Source of the DNA: Candidatus Poribacteria bacterium
GTDB taxonomy: Bacteria; Poribacteria; WGA-4E; WGA-3G
Length of the DNA stretch: 64,000 nt
Assembly: GCA_003635185.1 (NCBI GenBank)
Contig: PYJA01000015.1
Location: 8,249-72,248 of the forward strand
Reading direction: 5' to 3'
The position numbers and the translations under genes were made by a program. The notes below the pieces were generated by a model. The model had not been told where the DNA came from. It did not search any database and saw only the letters and a program-made list of their open reading frames with translations. Positions 1 through 9,449 of the stretch are shown here, piece by piece. Numbering within the stretch: the first letter of the stretch is position 1; every line of letters begins with the position of its first letter.

Positions 1-633
1 CAAACCCGGTTGCCAAACCGCACCCGGATACGTCTTGACCGCTACCGGCCCCATCTCATCTATACAGATAACACGCGTCTGGGGCGGAGGCAAACTATAG
101 GCTGCTATGATGGCCCCCTTTTTTTCTACAAACGCCTCATCTTGTTTCTCTGCCTCACGAAACCAACTCTGTTGACGCTTCCGATGCAAACCCTCCTCTT
201 TCAACCACTCCCAGATCGTAGAATCCGAAAGATGAATACCTGTCCTTTCTTTAAACACAGTTTGCAACCGTTTCAGTGTCCACAACTCAAACGGATAATC
301 AAGACTGCGCGGTTTTCGCAATGCTAAATCTATCAATTGACCCCGCACTTCATCTGAATGGATGCGCGGTTTACCACTTTTCGGTTTATCCGAAAGTCCC
401 GCAATACCATCTTCATTGAAGCACTTGACCCAACACGCACCCGAGTTGCTTGATTTGAAACCTGCCTGTTGTGCTGCTTGTGTCGCTGTGAGCGTCTCGT
501 CATCAAGCATGCTCACAATCATTTTCGCACGCTGCACCATCCGATAGGGTTGTGTGCGTGACCCCGAAAGTGTCCGCAGTTGTTTTGCTTCTGCTTCATT
601 AACCTCACGTAGGTGATGTACTCGTTTACCCAT
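1..633 (-). CDS. IS630-type transposase, N-terminal part (cut by left edge)
   Basis: Reading the minus strand from ATG at 633 gives 211 codons without a stop, so the gene runs off the left edge. The protein starts [20 protein letters not shown]. It has a helix-turn-helix region ([20 protein letters not shown], about residues 52-71), then a second winged-helix-like part ([18 protein letters not shown]). Near the end is CIDEMGP, which fits the first catalytic Asp of the DDE domain of IS630/Tc1-mariner transposases. A ribosome binding site (GGAGAGGAG) lies 8 bases before the ATG. The C-terminal catalytic part and the left inverted repeat are outside the window, so intactness cannot be judged. 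Family assignment is from remembered architecture, not a search. Confidence 0.8.
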   Translation of the reverse strand, partial: MGKRVHHLREVNEAEAKQLRTLSGSRTQPYRMVQRAKMIVSMLDDETLTATQAAQQAGFKSSNSGACWVKCFNEDGIAGLSDKPKSGKPRIHSDEVRGQLIDLALRKPRSLDYPFELWTLKRLQTVFKERTGIHLSDSTIWEWLKEEGLHRKRQQSWFREAEKQDEAFVEKKGAIIAAYSLPPPQTRVICIDEMGPVAVKTYPGAVWQPGL

Positions 634-689
634 CTAAATTCTCCTCTCCATTTTTTGACCTAATAGTTTTTGAGCCAATAGATAGAAGA

Positions 690-717
690 ATTATATCATA
701 AAATCTTGACGAGTCAA
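690..717 (-). promoter_or_regulatory. Sigma70-type promoter of the transposase gene
   Basis: On the minus strand TTGACT (712-717) and a perfect TATAAT (690-695) are separated by 16 bases. They lie about 57 bases upstream of the transposase ATG and point toward it. The match to the sigma70 consensus is strong; activity is inferred. Confidence 0.6.
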
Positions 718-760
718 CCACTAAAGTAGTCCAATGACGATAAAATAGCATTTAGTTTCG

Positions 761-3700
761 CTATGGCCCCTCTTCAAGCGTGTGTATTGTGCCGTGCAGA
801 TAACAATCCAACGGAACACCATCTGCAAACTTGCCTTTGATGTCAACATGGAACTGCATGGTAGGTGTCAGAGTCGGTATTTTGAGGAAAACTGTTTTGC
901 CATCTTCGGAGAGTGTTATAGATTGGACGGGGTGCATGTCTCTGCCTTCCGCACCGGAATGTTTCAACTGTGGGGAACCGTAGTCTTTAGACCAACGATA
1001 CTCCCAACTTTGCACGCGCCAGTTTTCTGGGTTTGTCGTAGATTTTGCCTCAAGCGGGGCATAAAAATCTATGATTAAACCATCCTTAACAGCGCGAAAC
1101 GATTTCGGTGTGCGGAGGGGTGCGCCTGTCATCCGTATCCGGTAAAACCCAGTATCTTCCTGTTTGTTGGACGACCAACCGAATAGACCTGCAAGATAGA
1201 GATCACCGCTGATTGGATGGAATCGTCCACGCATCACACCTGTGGGAAACTCCAAACCCATTTCGGTAACAGCACCTTGTACAGTCTCTCTTGTTTGTTG
1301 TTGAAGAACGGCGTATACTTTTCCTGTGCCGTAACTGATAGAGAGGACAGAATCTTCCATTTTTCCCCAGGTATCTGTTGGAATCCAGACTAATGTAGCA
1401 GGAGAACGGTCAACAAAAGGCGCTATCCAGCAGAGAGGCGGTTCGTAAGTAGTTGGAGGGTTATCGGGTGGGTACCATCCCAGCAGATTTCCGTAGAATT
1501 TGCCGGGGGCAGTGATTCGGTTCAGTCGGTTTGCAGGCATCCAGTAGCCTTCCTGGTCAGTGCCGTAGAATATCGGCCCAGGACTAATTCCAAGCCCATT
1601 TGATGCGCGAAATCCATAAGCAATCACGGTGGATTGCTTTCCATCTGGTGATACTTTGATGAGTGTACCGTGGTGTGGATGTTGGGCAGGTAATGCGTGC
1701 CGCCCCGACTTCATATAGTAGAAGTTCCCCGTTGCATCGGTCTGCAGATCCATGCACTGCTCGTGAAAGTGTTCACTGTTGTAAACGTCATTGTTAAAAT
1801 TTTCGTAGAAATCGGTTTCACCGTCTGTGTTGAGATCTACGAGTCGGGTAATCTGGTCGCGTCCGAGAACGTATATTTGCTGGTTGACAATTTTCAGTCC
1901 GAGCGGTTGATTCAATCCGGTGGCGGTCCGTTGCCATACCAGTTTGTCCAAAGTCCCATTGAGTCCGGTGACTGTCCAGACATCTCCGTTCCAGGTGGAA
2001 AGCGCAGCACGATTGCCATCAGGGAAGAAGTCGAACCCACCGAAACGTATCCACGATTCCCACGGATTTTGTGAGGGCCAATCTATTTTGTCAATTGCGA
2101 ACGGTTGGCTGGGGTCACGTCCATCATTTGCTGCTAACCTTGCAAAATCAAAGAGGTTTGGTTCGCTACCTTCCCATTTAAGCACCGTTGCGGTTGTCCC
2201 TGCGGGAAGGTGAAGAGAAACACGTTCTGAGTTGATAACCCACTTCGTTCCATCAATCGGTTCTACCAGGGCTGCAGCAATTAGAGGTGGTTCTTGAAGA
2301 CGTTTGTAGAGAGTTTGCATTTCGTCGGGAGAGAGGGCGCGACTGTATAAATGCATTTCATCAAGTTTTCCTTCTAACCATGGGGATTCTTCAGGGAAAT
2401 TTTCTGCGGTGAATCCGAGTCGCCAAACATCATCTTCCAATTCATCATTTGGCTTGAGAGTGCCTTTGCCGACAATCTCGCCATCCAAAAACAGGGTCAC
2501 TTCTCCACTTTGATACCGCCACGTCAATCCGACATGATGCCAAGCACCATCAACGACTGATTTACCTTTTCCAGTAGCACTGGTAACGACACCGACCCAA
2601 CCGACATCAAATGCCAATTGTCCATTTCTAATAAAAAAGGTTTTACCGTTGGGCACCCACTCTGGATCCTCAAGTGCTTCAGAGATGATTGAACCGTCGT
2701 CTTCAGTGGCAATCCACGCAGCAAAGGTTAGGTCGTTAGTGTCAAAATCAAGGGCGAAGTTTTTGTCAAAACGCGCTTCCACATCACCATCGAATACAAG
2801 ACATTTGTCCCTTCGTCCATCTTCCCAGCGAACCCCATCAAGGGTAATTGTTGATTCTTCAGGTGTTTCACTTGCTGTGTGTGAACCGTTGCCTTCGTCA
2901 AAACGCCAATGTCCGATTAAAGCGGGGTTGTTTTTGTTTCCTTGTGTTATCCCGGTCTGTGCGGTTTTGTCAGAGGGGAGTAGGACAGCGATATGTTGGT
3001 CTGCACTGCCGACATTGCCAGAGGCAGGTGTTAGATTGTCCATTGATAGCAATTTTGGTAAGTATCCATCTCTTTGAAGATGCCAAGTCGCAGTTTCCTC
3101 ATCGATTTTTAATGTTTCCAGTTTGATTCGTCGCTGTATATCGGTGTGTCCAGTCGTGACCAGTTTTTCTGACCAGCGTTGCGGCCCACCCTTAATCAAA
3201 GTCGTCAGATCTGTCACAGGAGGTGAGGTCTTAACAAATTCTCTCCATGTATCTAAGTCGAGTGTATCATGGACTGCTGGAGTAATCAGAATTTTAGTAG
3301 AGACTGCTTCCTTAGATGCCGGGAATCGGACGCGGATCTCGTCCTGTGTAGTCTGCCACTGTGTGCCTTCCGGTGCGTTAACCAATGCAGCGAGTAGGCT
3401 GCCTGGTTGTCCAGGTTCTGTCCCAGGTGGACACAGAGCGACCCCGGTACCGCGTGGAAATTCAGGTAAAGCGGATGCTTCTCCGCCAGTCATTGTTGCG
3501 ATACGGACAAGTGTGCTTGATGTAGAGGGGCCGAGATGGAAAGTTCGAGCAAAGGCAAGTCCCTTTTCTCCGCTTTCAAGTGATGGGGTTTCCAGCACAG
3601 ACCGATTGCCCACCGTATACGACAAAATAACGCGGTTTTCGTGAAGATACAATCCTTTCCAATGTGCCCAATCTCTGGGTAAAGGACCGAAAGGAACATC

Positions 3701-4900
3701 TCGTGTATCCTCAAAGCTGCCATCCTTCGCCCATCCTGGACCTACAGGATTTTGCCACAGCAGTTTTCCTTCTATTGATGGATAACTCTGATGCCAACCG
3801 TTGAATTCAACATCTGCGAAGTCAATCAATCCATCTATCCAACCCGCTGAGTAGCGCAACAGGTCTGTGTCGAACACCACTGCACCACCTGTGAGTTCCG
3901 GCGTAAGCGGGATAATAATGCCTTTGTAGGTTAGGTTATCGGCATTCGCTGCGACGGCTGTGGACAGGAATGGGCCGTAGTCCATATCTCGCCACGGCTG
4001 TCCAGTTTTAGTATGCCAACCGGGAACATATCGTCGCGGTGCTTCACTTTCAAGACACCAATAGACACCGTTGACGATGAGGCGCCGAAAATCGCTTACT
4101 TTGAAATCTTCTGGATGTCCCATTGTGGTTGTGAACACACGTCCGCCACCAGAATGGGTGTGTGTCCAAGCAATGGGATTGACAGTCTCATCACCACCAC
4201 GTTCACCTTCTGGCAGGACGGGTCGTCCTTGCACCAAGATTTGGGCATCTTTTGGTGGATAGTTGGGACGCACATGGTAGGTCCAGGATCGGACGTGGAA
4301 GGTAGGGCTCACTCCCGCAAGGATTGGGTGATCACCGACGATTGTTGCATCGGTGCTTGCCTCGTGTCCGTAGTGGTATATCCACGGTGCGCCGAGTTCG
4401 CGTGCACCGAAATTGTTCCATTTTGTAGCACGCTCGTCTTCCTCTTCGTAGGCAAAGGCGTGTGTCGTTGTGCGGAAGGCGAGGATAGGACCGCCACGGT
4501 CAATGTATTTTTGTAACAACTCAAGTTGGTCATCCGGAAGTTGGCGGAATCGCAGGTACAAAACGAGTAGGTCTGCGGTTTCAAGAGTGTCAAGCCCATT
4601 TATGCTATTCTCTTCACCGCCCTGTAGTACTTCGTCAATGAGAACTGTGGTACGGAAGTCATACTGTTCTTCCAATACCTGAGCTAACGCGGGCATCGTT
4701 ACTTCAGAACGATATTCATTTTCACCTACAACGAAAACAATATGGGGTTGTGCATAACCGATGGATGCAAATATACTAAACGCGAACGAGATACATAGAA
4801 GATAAATTGAGATACGTTTGCCGCATTGGATAGAAAGTTTGTTTGGGTAATCTGGTTTTGACAAATTTTGTTCTCCCGAATGAAAATGTTTGGTTTGCAT
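761..4900 (-). CDS. Large secreted ThuA-domain / LamG / propeller protein
   Basis: Secreted protein of about 1,380 residues. A signal peptide (ISIYLLCISFAFSIFASIGYA, then Q) follows a basic stretch. Next comes a ThuA-like glutamine-amidotransferase-fold domain (HIVFVVGENEYRS to the VNGVYWCLE region), a segment resembling DUF6797 (NLTYKGIIIPL, VVFDTDLLRYSAGW), and a LamG/concanavalin-like lectin domain (GHWRFDEGNGS, AWHHVGLTWRY, LDEMHLYSRAL). A C-terminal propeller resembling PQQ/sorbosone dehydrogenase proteins follows (GNFYYMKSGRH). The likely role is binding or breaking down carbohydrate outside the cytoplasm; the substrate is unknown. The start is uncertain. ATG at 4900 is used here, but TTG at 4864 has a good GGGAG site 8 bases upstream and also keeps the signal peptide. 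The frame stays open to TTG at 4951. Confidence 0.8.
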   Translation of the reverse strand: MQTKHFHSGEQNLSKPDYPNKLSIQCGKRISIYLLCISFAFSIFASIGYAQPHIVFVVGENEYRSEVTMPALAQVLEEQYDFRTTVLIDEVLQGGEENSINGLDTLETADLLVLYLRFRQLPDDQLELLQKYIDRGGPILAFRTTTHAFAYEEEDERATKWNNFGARELGAPWIYHYGHEASTDATIVGDHPILAGVSPTFHVRSWTYHVRPNYPPKDAQILVQGRPVLPEGERGGDETVNPIAWTHTHSGGGRVFTTTMGHPEDFKVSDFRRLIVNGVYWCLESEAPRRYVPGWHTKTGQPWRDMDYGPFLSTAVAANADNLTYKGIIIPLTPELTGGAVVFDTDLLRYSAGWIDGLIDFADVEFNGWHQSYPSIEGKLLWQNPVGPGWAKDGSFEDTRDVPFGPLPRDWAHWKGLYLHENRVILSYTVGNRSVLETPSLESGEKGLAFARTFHLGPSTSSTLVRIATMTGGEASALPEFPRGTGVALCPPGTEPGQPGSLLAALVNAPEGTQWQTTQDEIRVRFPASKEAVSTKILITPAVHDTLDLDTWREFVKTSPPVTDLTTLIKGGPQRWSEKLVTTGHTDIQRRIKLETLKIDEETATWHLQRDGYLPKLLSMDNLTPASGNVGSADQHIAVLLPSDKTAQTGITQGNKNNPALIGHWRFDEGNGSHTASETPEESTITLDGVRWEDGRRDKCLVFDGDVEARFDKNFALDFDTNDLTFAAWIATEDDGSIISEALEDPEWVPNGKTFFIRNGQLAFDVGWVGVVTSATGKGKSVVDGAWHHVGLTWRYQSGEVTLFLDGEIVGKGTLKPNDELEDDVWRLGFTAENFPEESPWLEGKLDEMHLYSRALSPDEMQTLYKRLQEPPLIAAALVEPIDGTKWVINSERVSLHLPAGTTATVLKWEGSEPNLFDFARLAANDGRDPSQPFAIDKIDWPSQNPWESWIRFGGFDFFPDGNRAALSTWNGDVWTVTGLNGTLDKLVWQRTATGLNQPLGLKIVNQQIYVLGRDQITRLVDLNTDGETDFYENFNNDVYNSEHFHEQCMDLQTDATGNFYYMKSGRHALPAQHPHHGTLIKVSPDGKQSTVIAYGFRASNGLGISPGPIFYGTDQEGYWMPANRLNRITAPGKFYGNLLGWYPPDNPPTTYEPPLCWIAPFVDRSPATLVWIPTDTWGKMEDSVLSISYGTGKVYAVLQQQTRETVQGAVTEMGLEFPTGVMRGRFHPISGDLYLAGLFGWSSNKQEDTGFYRIRMTGAPLRTPKSFRAVKDGLIIDFYAPLEAKSTTNPENWRVQSWEYRWSKDYGSPQLKHSGAEGRDMHPVQSITLSEDGKTVFLKIPTLTPTMQFHVDIKGKFADGVPLDCYLHGTIHTLEEGP

Positions 4901-5138
4901 TATGCGGATTGATGCCAAGGATTTTCCATCAAATTGATGATGAAATAGCAATCCTCATAACGCTGCAATCCGATAATTGTTTAGTTATCAGAGTATAATA
5001 GTCTACGGAAAAAATGTCAATAAATAATCAGGACTGTAACGAGTTGTGCTGAATAACCATCTGTGGAACTTTATTTCACAAAAAAATGTCTTGTAATACC
5101 AAATTAACAGGATTTATCTTGTTTTATTAGAGTCAGGC

Positions 5139-5266
5139 AGAATACGCCAAATCAACGGTATGAATCATGACGAATCATGTAGAATACCATACGGGGAATG
5201 CCTAAATGGCATTCATACCGTTGATTTGGCGTATTCTACCACGCGCATTCGTCTTTAGGCATTCCC
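5139..5266. repeat. Overlapping long inverted repeats
   Basis: A perfect 27-base inverted repeat has arms 5139-5165 and 5211-5237, with 45 bases between. A second perfect 13-base inverted repeat (5194-5206 with 5254-5266) starts inside the loop of the first and ends outside it. The two stems interlock like a pseudoknot. A small hairpin (AATGCC at 5197-5202, GGCATT at 5208-5213) lies at the junction. The rest of the gap between genes (4901-5347) shows no coding signal. Confidence 0.75.
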
Positions 5267-5347
5267 TGCCTACTGAGAATTATCGCGTTTATTTGGTGTT
5301 AGATAGCCACACCGGATTAGAAAATTGTTGTAAGGTATTTTGTAAAA

Positions 5348-6349
5348 TTACTGGATTTTCATATCTGCCCAAGTCGTTGTTAGTTTGTTTGTATCAGGAG
5401 CAACATCGTAAACGCCTTCAGTATCCAAAGCAATTCCAGCTACATAATTCAATCCTGTAAGAATATCTGTGACATTAGAACCGTCAAGGTTTGCTCGTTG
5501 GATTTTTCTCTTATGTATTATTTTCCCATTATGCTTTTGTGTATCCCTTTCTATCCAGTATATTTTACGGGAATGTGGATCTAAAGCAATATAGGTAGGA
5601 GCGTTGAGATCCGAAAGAAAGGTTTCAATATTCTTCCCATCAAGTGACGCTGTTCTTATTACCCCCATGATAATTTTAGTCCAATACATTTTTTTGTTAA
5701 CCAAATCAAGTGCAATTTTGTCATGATATATCATACGAGGAGGAAGATTCTCATAATTTGATCCATTCATATCCACACGGGCGATATTATCATTTAATGA
5801 ATCTTGGAAATATATCTTACCGGCTTTCACATCAAGTTGAATGTCTTCTGCATCCACTCTTATATTAAAAACGCCGCCATCCACAGGTAATATTGTAATA
5901 TCTTCAATATTTGAACCGTCAATATCTGATCGCGTCATTCCCCATGGTGCCCACATATTACCCCAATATATTTTTTTGGCACTTGTATCTAATGTGATTG
6001 TGATTGGAGAATGTATCCGTTCAACTTTATCCGCATTTAAAGCTTGTGGATCGTAGATAGTTTCAACTTTCGTTCCATCAAGGTTTGCACGTTTGATGCT
6101 ATGTCTCCAACCAATCCAATAAATCTTATGGTTCTGAATATCCAAAGCGATATCCCTTATCAAATCATCATCTGTTAAGACACTTTCTACATTAGTACCG
6201 TCGAGGTTAGCCCGTCTAATTTTATCAGATTCTGTCCAATATATTTTAGCGCTTCCTTGCCCGTAACTTATATTTTGGACAACAGAAGTCAGCAAGATCA
6301 CAACGAAAATAAACACAATCCATTTTTGCGTCAAAACACGATTTTTCAT
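5348..6349 (-). CDS. Secreted YWTD-type beta-propeller protein
   Basis: 333 residues. A signal peptide (WIVFIFVVILLTSVVQNISY, then GQG) precedes repeated units of the LDL-receptor YWTD type: KIYWTESDKIRRANLDGTNV, KIYWIGWRHSIKRANLDGTK, KIYWGNMW, KIYFQDS, KMYWTKI and KIYWIERD. Each is followed by an ANLDG- or DGSN-like turn and an IALD strand. About six blades are visible, enough to close one propeller. Such domains usually bind proteins or ligands and are not enzymes. An AGGAG site lies 8 bases before the ATG. It is not clearly in an operon, since about 400 bases of repeat DNA separate it from the ThuA gene. Exact function is unknown. Confidence 0.8.
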   Translation of the reverse strand: MKNRVLTQKWIVFIFVVILLTSVVQNISYGQGSAKIYWTESDKIRRANLDGTNVESVLTDDDLIRDIALDIQNHKIYWIGWRHSIKRANLDGTKVETIYDPQALNADKVERIHSPITITLDTSAKKIYWGNMWAPWGMTRSDIDGSNIEDITILPVDGGVFNIRVDAEDIQLDVKAGKIYFQDSLNDNIARVDMNGSNYENLPPRMIYHDKIALDLVNKKMYWTKIIMGVIRTASLDGKNIETFLSDLNAPTYIALDPHSRKIYWIERDTQKHNGKIIHKRKIQRANLDGSNVTDILTGLNYVAGIALDTEGVYDVAPDTNKLTTTWADMKIQ

Positions 6350-6377
6350 GATTTAGACTCCTTCTTTTTTAATTCTG

Positions 6378-6534
6378 TAAAGTTTTTGGCATTGATTATT
6401 GAGTTTTACTTGTTCTCATCCATAGACACTAATTTGTCAAGATGCGGTAGGAGAGAACTCCTGTTCCCGACAGATCGAGATCTGGAGATCGCGCCTACCA
6501 TTCGGATTAGGTATAACAAGTGACAAAAACTTTA
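6378..6534. repeat. MITE-like element with 11-base terminal inverted repeats
   Basis: TAAAGTTTTTG at 6378-6388 is exactly complementary to 6524-6534. The core (6446-6498) is an imperfect palindrome containing GTAGGAG, CTCC-TTCCCGAC and GGAGATCG-GCCTAC blocks. The same blocks recur at 63424-63487 and partly at 8814-8837. No coding capacity is seen; it fills most of the gap after the propeller gene. Confidence 0.6.
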
Positions 6535-6643
6535 TACGCCATGAGTTCGACATGGGGCATGTTTAAATGTTGCAATGAAATAGCGGAGCATAAAGCCTTC
6601 GCCTTACAATTTAAATTTAATCAAATGTCTATGTATTTTTATC

Positions 6644-6866
6644 AGGGCCTCCGCATTTTTTCTTAAAGTTCCACTGATAAGGAGGATTGAGGGAGTTATA
6701 CCATTTCTATCAATTTTTGTCCATTAGCTGTTGTTAGAAATGAAGCGGAATGTGGCACAAACTGGAAGTTTATGGGACAAAAAAGAGACATTATATATCA
6801 GAAATGGTATTAGATCTCTGAAATAGCACCTTTTAACCCCTTATCAAGGAGGAATGCGTAAGTCCT
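6644..6866. repeat. MITE-like element interrupted by a second inverted-repeat element
   Basis: The ends (6644-6657 and 6853-6866) are 14-base inverted repeats with 3 mismatches. They match the ends of the complete element at 58469-58600. Inner blocks CTTAAAGT, CTGATAAGGAGGATT and ACCCCTTATCAAGGAGG also match that copy. The middle (6698-6810) is foreign to it and is bounded by its own perfect 11-base inverted repeat (ATACCATTTCT / AGAAATGGTAT). Part of that insert (6744-6765) recurs inverted at 27356-27377. This suggests one small element inserted into another. Confidence 0.6.
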
Positions 6867-6868
6867 AT

Positions 6869-7606
6869 TTATGAAAGACCATCCCAATACTTCCACATAT
6901 CTTCAGGGGTATCAAACTTAATCTCATCCAGGTCTTTCCTGCGGTACCTACCGATGAGTGCAATTCGGACGTTGCGTCCGCAGTTCGGTCCGGCAGTATG
7001 ACTCATTTGGTGATGCCAAAAACAGACATCTCCACCTTCACCTGTGAATTCATAACTCGGTCCCAAATCAAAGGGAGCAACGCCACCGGGAAGGCTATCC
7101 AGGTCATGATGTCTAAAATATTCCGCCCAGATGCGATGACTTCCAGGCCAAATAGTAAACCCACCCCCCTGTTTTTCAACTGTGTCCAGATAGACGCTTG
7201 CACCGAGTGTAAAAGCACCGATGACCCCCTTTGGGACACCGTTTGAAGGGGTATGGTATCCGTCCAGATGCCCTAAAGGTTCGCGCCATTCTCTGTCCGG
7301 ATCCGGGAAATTGATATGTGGACCTGCACCGCCATCGGGGTGTAGTTTGCCTTCACCTACCATCTCCTCAGCCATTGCGAAGACGTTGTTACCATAGATT
7401 GTTCCCTTGATGACATCTTCGCCACCGATAGGGGCAGTGCGGTATCCCTTGCGAATCCAAGATTCTGGGTCACTTCTATCTTCTTCAAGTGAATCCCAAA
7501 CTTTATCTAAGGCGGCGTCAATTTCTTCCTGATTTAGCGCGCCGCGCACAACCAGATAACCGTTTTCTTTAAAAAATTCTTTATCTGCGTCTGTTAGCAA
7601 AGCCAT
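6869..7606 (-). CDS. Phytanoyl-CoA dioxygenase (PhyH) family protein
   Basis: 245 residues, of usual size for bacterial PhyH-like Fe(II)/2-oxoglutarate oxygenases. The N-terminal FFKENGYLVVRGALNQEEID is typical. The iron triad is visible as H and D in GHLDGYHTP and the distal H in HHQMSHTAGPN. The 2-oxoglutarate-binding Arg fits NVRIALIGRYRR. AAGGA lies before the ATG. The gene sits 20 bases downstream of an enolase-superfamily gene on the same strand, so the two probably form an operon for catabolism or modification of an unknown organic acid. Members of this family act on very different substrates, so none is proposed. Confidence 0.88.
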   Translation of the reverse strand: MALLTDADKEFFKENGYLVVRGALNQEEIDAALDKVWDSLEEDRSDPESWIRKGYRTAPIGGEDVIKGTIYGNNVFAMAEEMVGEGKLHPDGGAGPHINFPDPDREWREPLGHLDGYHTPSNGVPKGVIGAFTLGASVYLDTVEKQGGGFTIWPGSHRIWAEYFRHHDLDSLPGGVAPFDLGPSYEFTGEGGDVCFWHHQMSHTAGPNCGRNVRIALIGRYRRKDLDEIKFDTPEDMWKYWDGLS

Positions 7607-7626
7607 AGTTTTATTCCTTTTTATAT

Positions 7627-8751
7627 TTAAGCGTTGACAACAAATCCGTTCTCTTTAACTGCTTTTTGATACGGTTCTTCATCTATTCTCAACCCAAAGC
7701 CAGGAAGATCAGGGACCTTCACATAGCCATTAGAAATAGAATAGCTGGAGTCGTCTATCCCTGGTGTTGTTGCATGATCCCATTCGACAAATTCAAATTT
7801 TTCAACTTTCGCAGCGAGGTGACCCGTGACAAAATTGCCGTAGTATCCGCCATAGTGATGTGGTGCTGTGCCAACGCCAGCTGCATCCAATTCCGGTCCC
7901 AATTCAAGCCATCTTGAGAAGCCAGGATGAAAAATATCGTATTGCACAATGTCAATAAGTCCATCTTTCGCCCAATTAACTAAATGGGGGGATGCACCAC
8001 CTTCACCATCAGCGATTTTAGTCTGTATCCCTTCTGCATTTAACCATTCTTTCAGTAAACTATAGACGCGTGCGTCCTCGTGGAATGCCTCTTCCATCCA
8101 ATACACGTTTGCGTCTGCTGCGCCACCCAATACCTGTTTCGTGATATTAAGATTGTAGCCGTTGTTTGCGTCAATTAGAATTGTGGCATCCGGTCCCACG
8201 GCATCGCGCACTGCACAGATAACATCAATATCGCGTTGTGTGCCTTTTTCAAGCGGCATGTGCATTGCACCACGCCCAACCTTTATCTTGTAAGCATTGT
8301 GCCCGCGTGCCTTTCCCTCAAGTGCTTCGGACGCGATGAGGGCAGCAGCTTCTGCGTTGTCCTCAAGATGTAAGTCATCAATGTAAAGTGAAGTGTCGTA
8401 GCACGGTGCTTGAAAGTCGCCATCTTCACCAGATAACATCGCATAGACAGGTTTCTGCTCTAACTGCCCAACCAAATCCCATAGTGGATACTCCATGAAC
8501 CGATATTCTTCGGTCGCGCCGTTTTCTGCGTCAAAAGCCTCGCCCAGTTGAAATCCTACGATTGCTTCTGCTTTTTCGCGTGAAATTGACGAAAACCCGA
8601 TGCCACTTGCACCGTCAGAGGTTGTTATGCGTGCAATGGGAGGTCGCACATGTAAGCCGTGTTCACCGAGCCGCGAGTTGCAACCGGCTTTGCGTGGTCG
8701 TTCACCTGTCAAACGCGCCCATTCAATACGTTCTATTTTTACATTTTCCAA
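7627..8751 (-). CDS. Enolase-superfamily (mandelate racemase/muconate lactonizing-like) enzyme
   Basis: 374 residues. The C-terminal barrel shows the usual acid-base and metal residues: YKIKVGRG (Lys on strand 2), ILIDANNGYN (first metal Asp), WMEEAF (second metal Glu), ADGEGG (third ligand), and a His-rich end strand (APHHYGGYYG). The start is TTG at 8751, supported by AAGGAG six bases upstream; no ATG fits better. Family members dehydrate or racemise sugar acids and related compounds. The exact substrate cannot be read from sequence. It is the first gene of a two-gene unit with the PhyH gene. Confidence 0.85.
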   Translation of the reverse strand: MENVKIERIEWARLTGERPRKAGCNSRLGEHGLHVRPPIARITTSDGASGIGFSSISREKAEAIVGFQLGEAFDAENGATEEYRFMEYPLWDLVGQLEQKPVYAMLSGEDGDFQAPCYDTSLYIDDLHLEDNAEAAALIASEALEGKARGHNAYKIKVGRGAMHMPLEKGTQRDIDVICAVRDAVGPDATILIDANNGYNLNITKQVLGGAADANVYWMEEAFHEDARVYSLLKEWLNAEGIQTKIADGEGGASPHLVNWAKDGLIDIVQYDIFHPGFSRWLELGPELDAAGVGTAPHHYGGYYGNFVTGHLAAKVEKFEFVEWDHATTPGIDDSSYSISNGYVKVPDLPGFGLRIDEEPYQKAVKENGFVVNA

Positions 8752-8813
8752 GTTGTTCTCCTTATTTACACTGATTAAACTACTGCTATATCCACCTATA
8801 TTTATGGTTGAAA

Positions 8814-8837
8814 GTCGCGACCAGGAGGTCGCTCCTA
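8814..8837. repeat. Fragment of the dispersed GTAGGAGC-type palindromic core
   Basis: GTCGCGACCAGGAGGTCG followed by CTCCTAC matches the right half of the core seen at 63424-63487. No flanking terminal repeats were recognised here, so this is probably a remnant. Confidence 0.45.
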
Positions 8838-8911
8838 CAGAAGAGGTATTGTCATAAACAACGGTATCTAAGATTTAAACAATTTACCCACAATTGAAAG
8901 TGGAAAAAGCA

Positions 8912-9421
8912 TTACATTTGCGTTTGAAGTAAAGCAATGCTTTTCGGGTCTAATTTATTATAGTTCTCTATTTCATATCGGTTGCCATCAGCATCTTTAA
9001 TGAGGACACGTCCGCTTTCAAGGGTGACAATATCGTATCGGGTCCGGATTCCGAACTCCACATCGCCTTGAGTCGTTTCGACATCCCACGTTGTAACACC
9101 AAATTGCCCATCAAGCGAATTGATTTTAGTAATTTTCGGCATAAAGTATCGTTTTTGCAACTCGTCCATCAAGACATCGCGAGACTGGGGTGTAAGCTTT
9201 CGGACATCCTCCACAATTCCGATTTCACTTCCTTCGCTATCTAATAAGGCTATGTAGCGAACCGTTTCGCTTACTGGAAAACTACGCACAGGTTCAACCT
9301 TCGTATGTGTTGTTCCATCGGGAAGTTGCACAACCAGTTCTGCATAAGCGTTGCGAGCAATGCTGACTTTGCTTGCGTCAAGGAATTCTAATTCGTCCGT
9401 AACCTTTATCGGTTCATTCAT
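8912..9421 (-). CDS. DUF1854 protein, partner of the adjacent ABC exporter
   Basis: 169 residues. The C-terminal two thirds match DUF1854: DVRKLTPQSRDVLMDELQKR, YFMPKI, QFGVTTWDVETTQGDVEFGI, and VLIKDADGNRYEIENYNKLD. A start ATG follows GGAGG. It lies 28 bases downstream of the ABC exporter gene (9450-11963). The same order, ABC exporter then DUF1854, occurs at 58619-61512, so the pairing is not accidental. DUF1854 proteins beside such exporters have been linked to cyanophycin metabolism in other bacteria; nothing here (no cyanophycin synthetase or cyanophycinase) supports that role locally. Molecular function is unknown. Confidence 0.82.
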   Translation of the reverse strand: MNEPIKVTDELEFLDASKVSIARNAYAELVVQLPDGTTHTKVEPVRSFPVSETVRYIALLDSEGSEIGIVEDVRKLTPQSRDVLMDELQKRYFMPKITKINSLDGQFGVTTWDVETTQGDVEFGIRTRYDIVTLESGRVLIKDADGNRYEIENYNKLDPKSIALLQTQM

Positions 9422-9449
9422 TAGTGTGCCTCCTGCAACCTACTACAGA

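Noticed and set aside
10-327. Plus-strand open frame at the left edge
   Set aside because: It lies opposite the transposase frame, which has a ribosome site, promoter and family motifs; this one has none.
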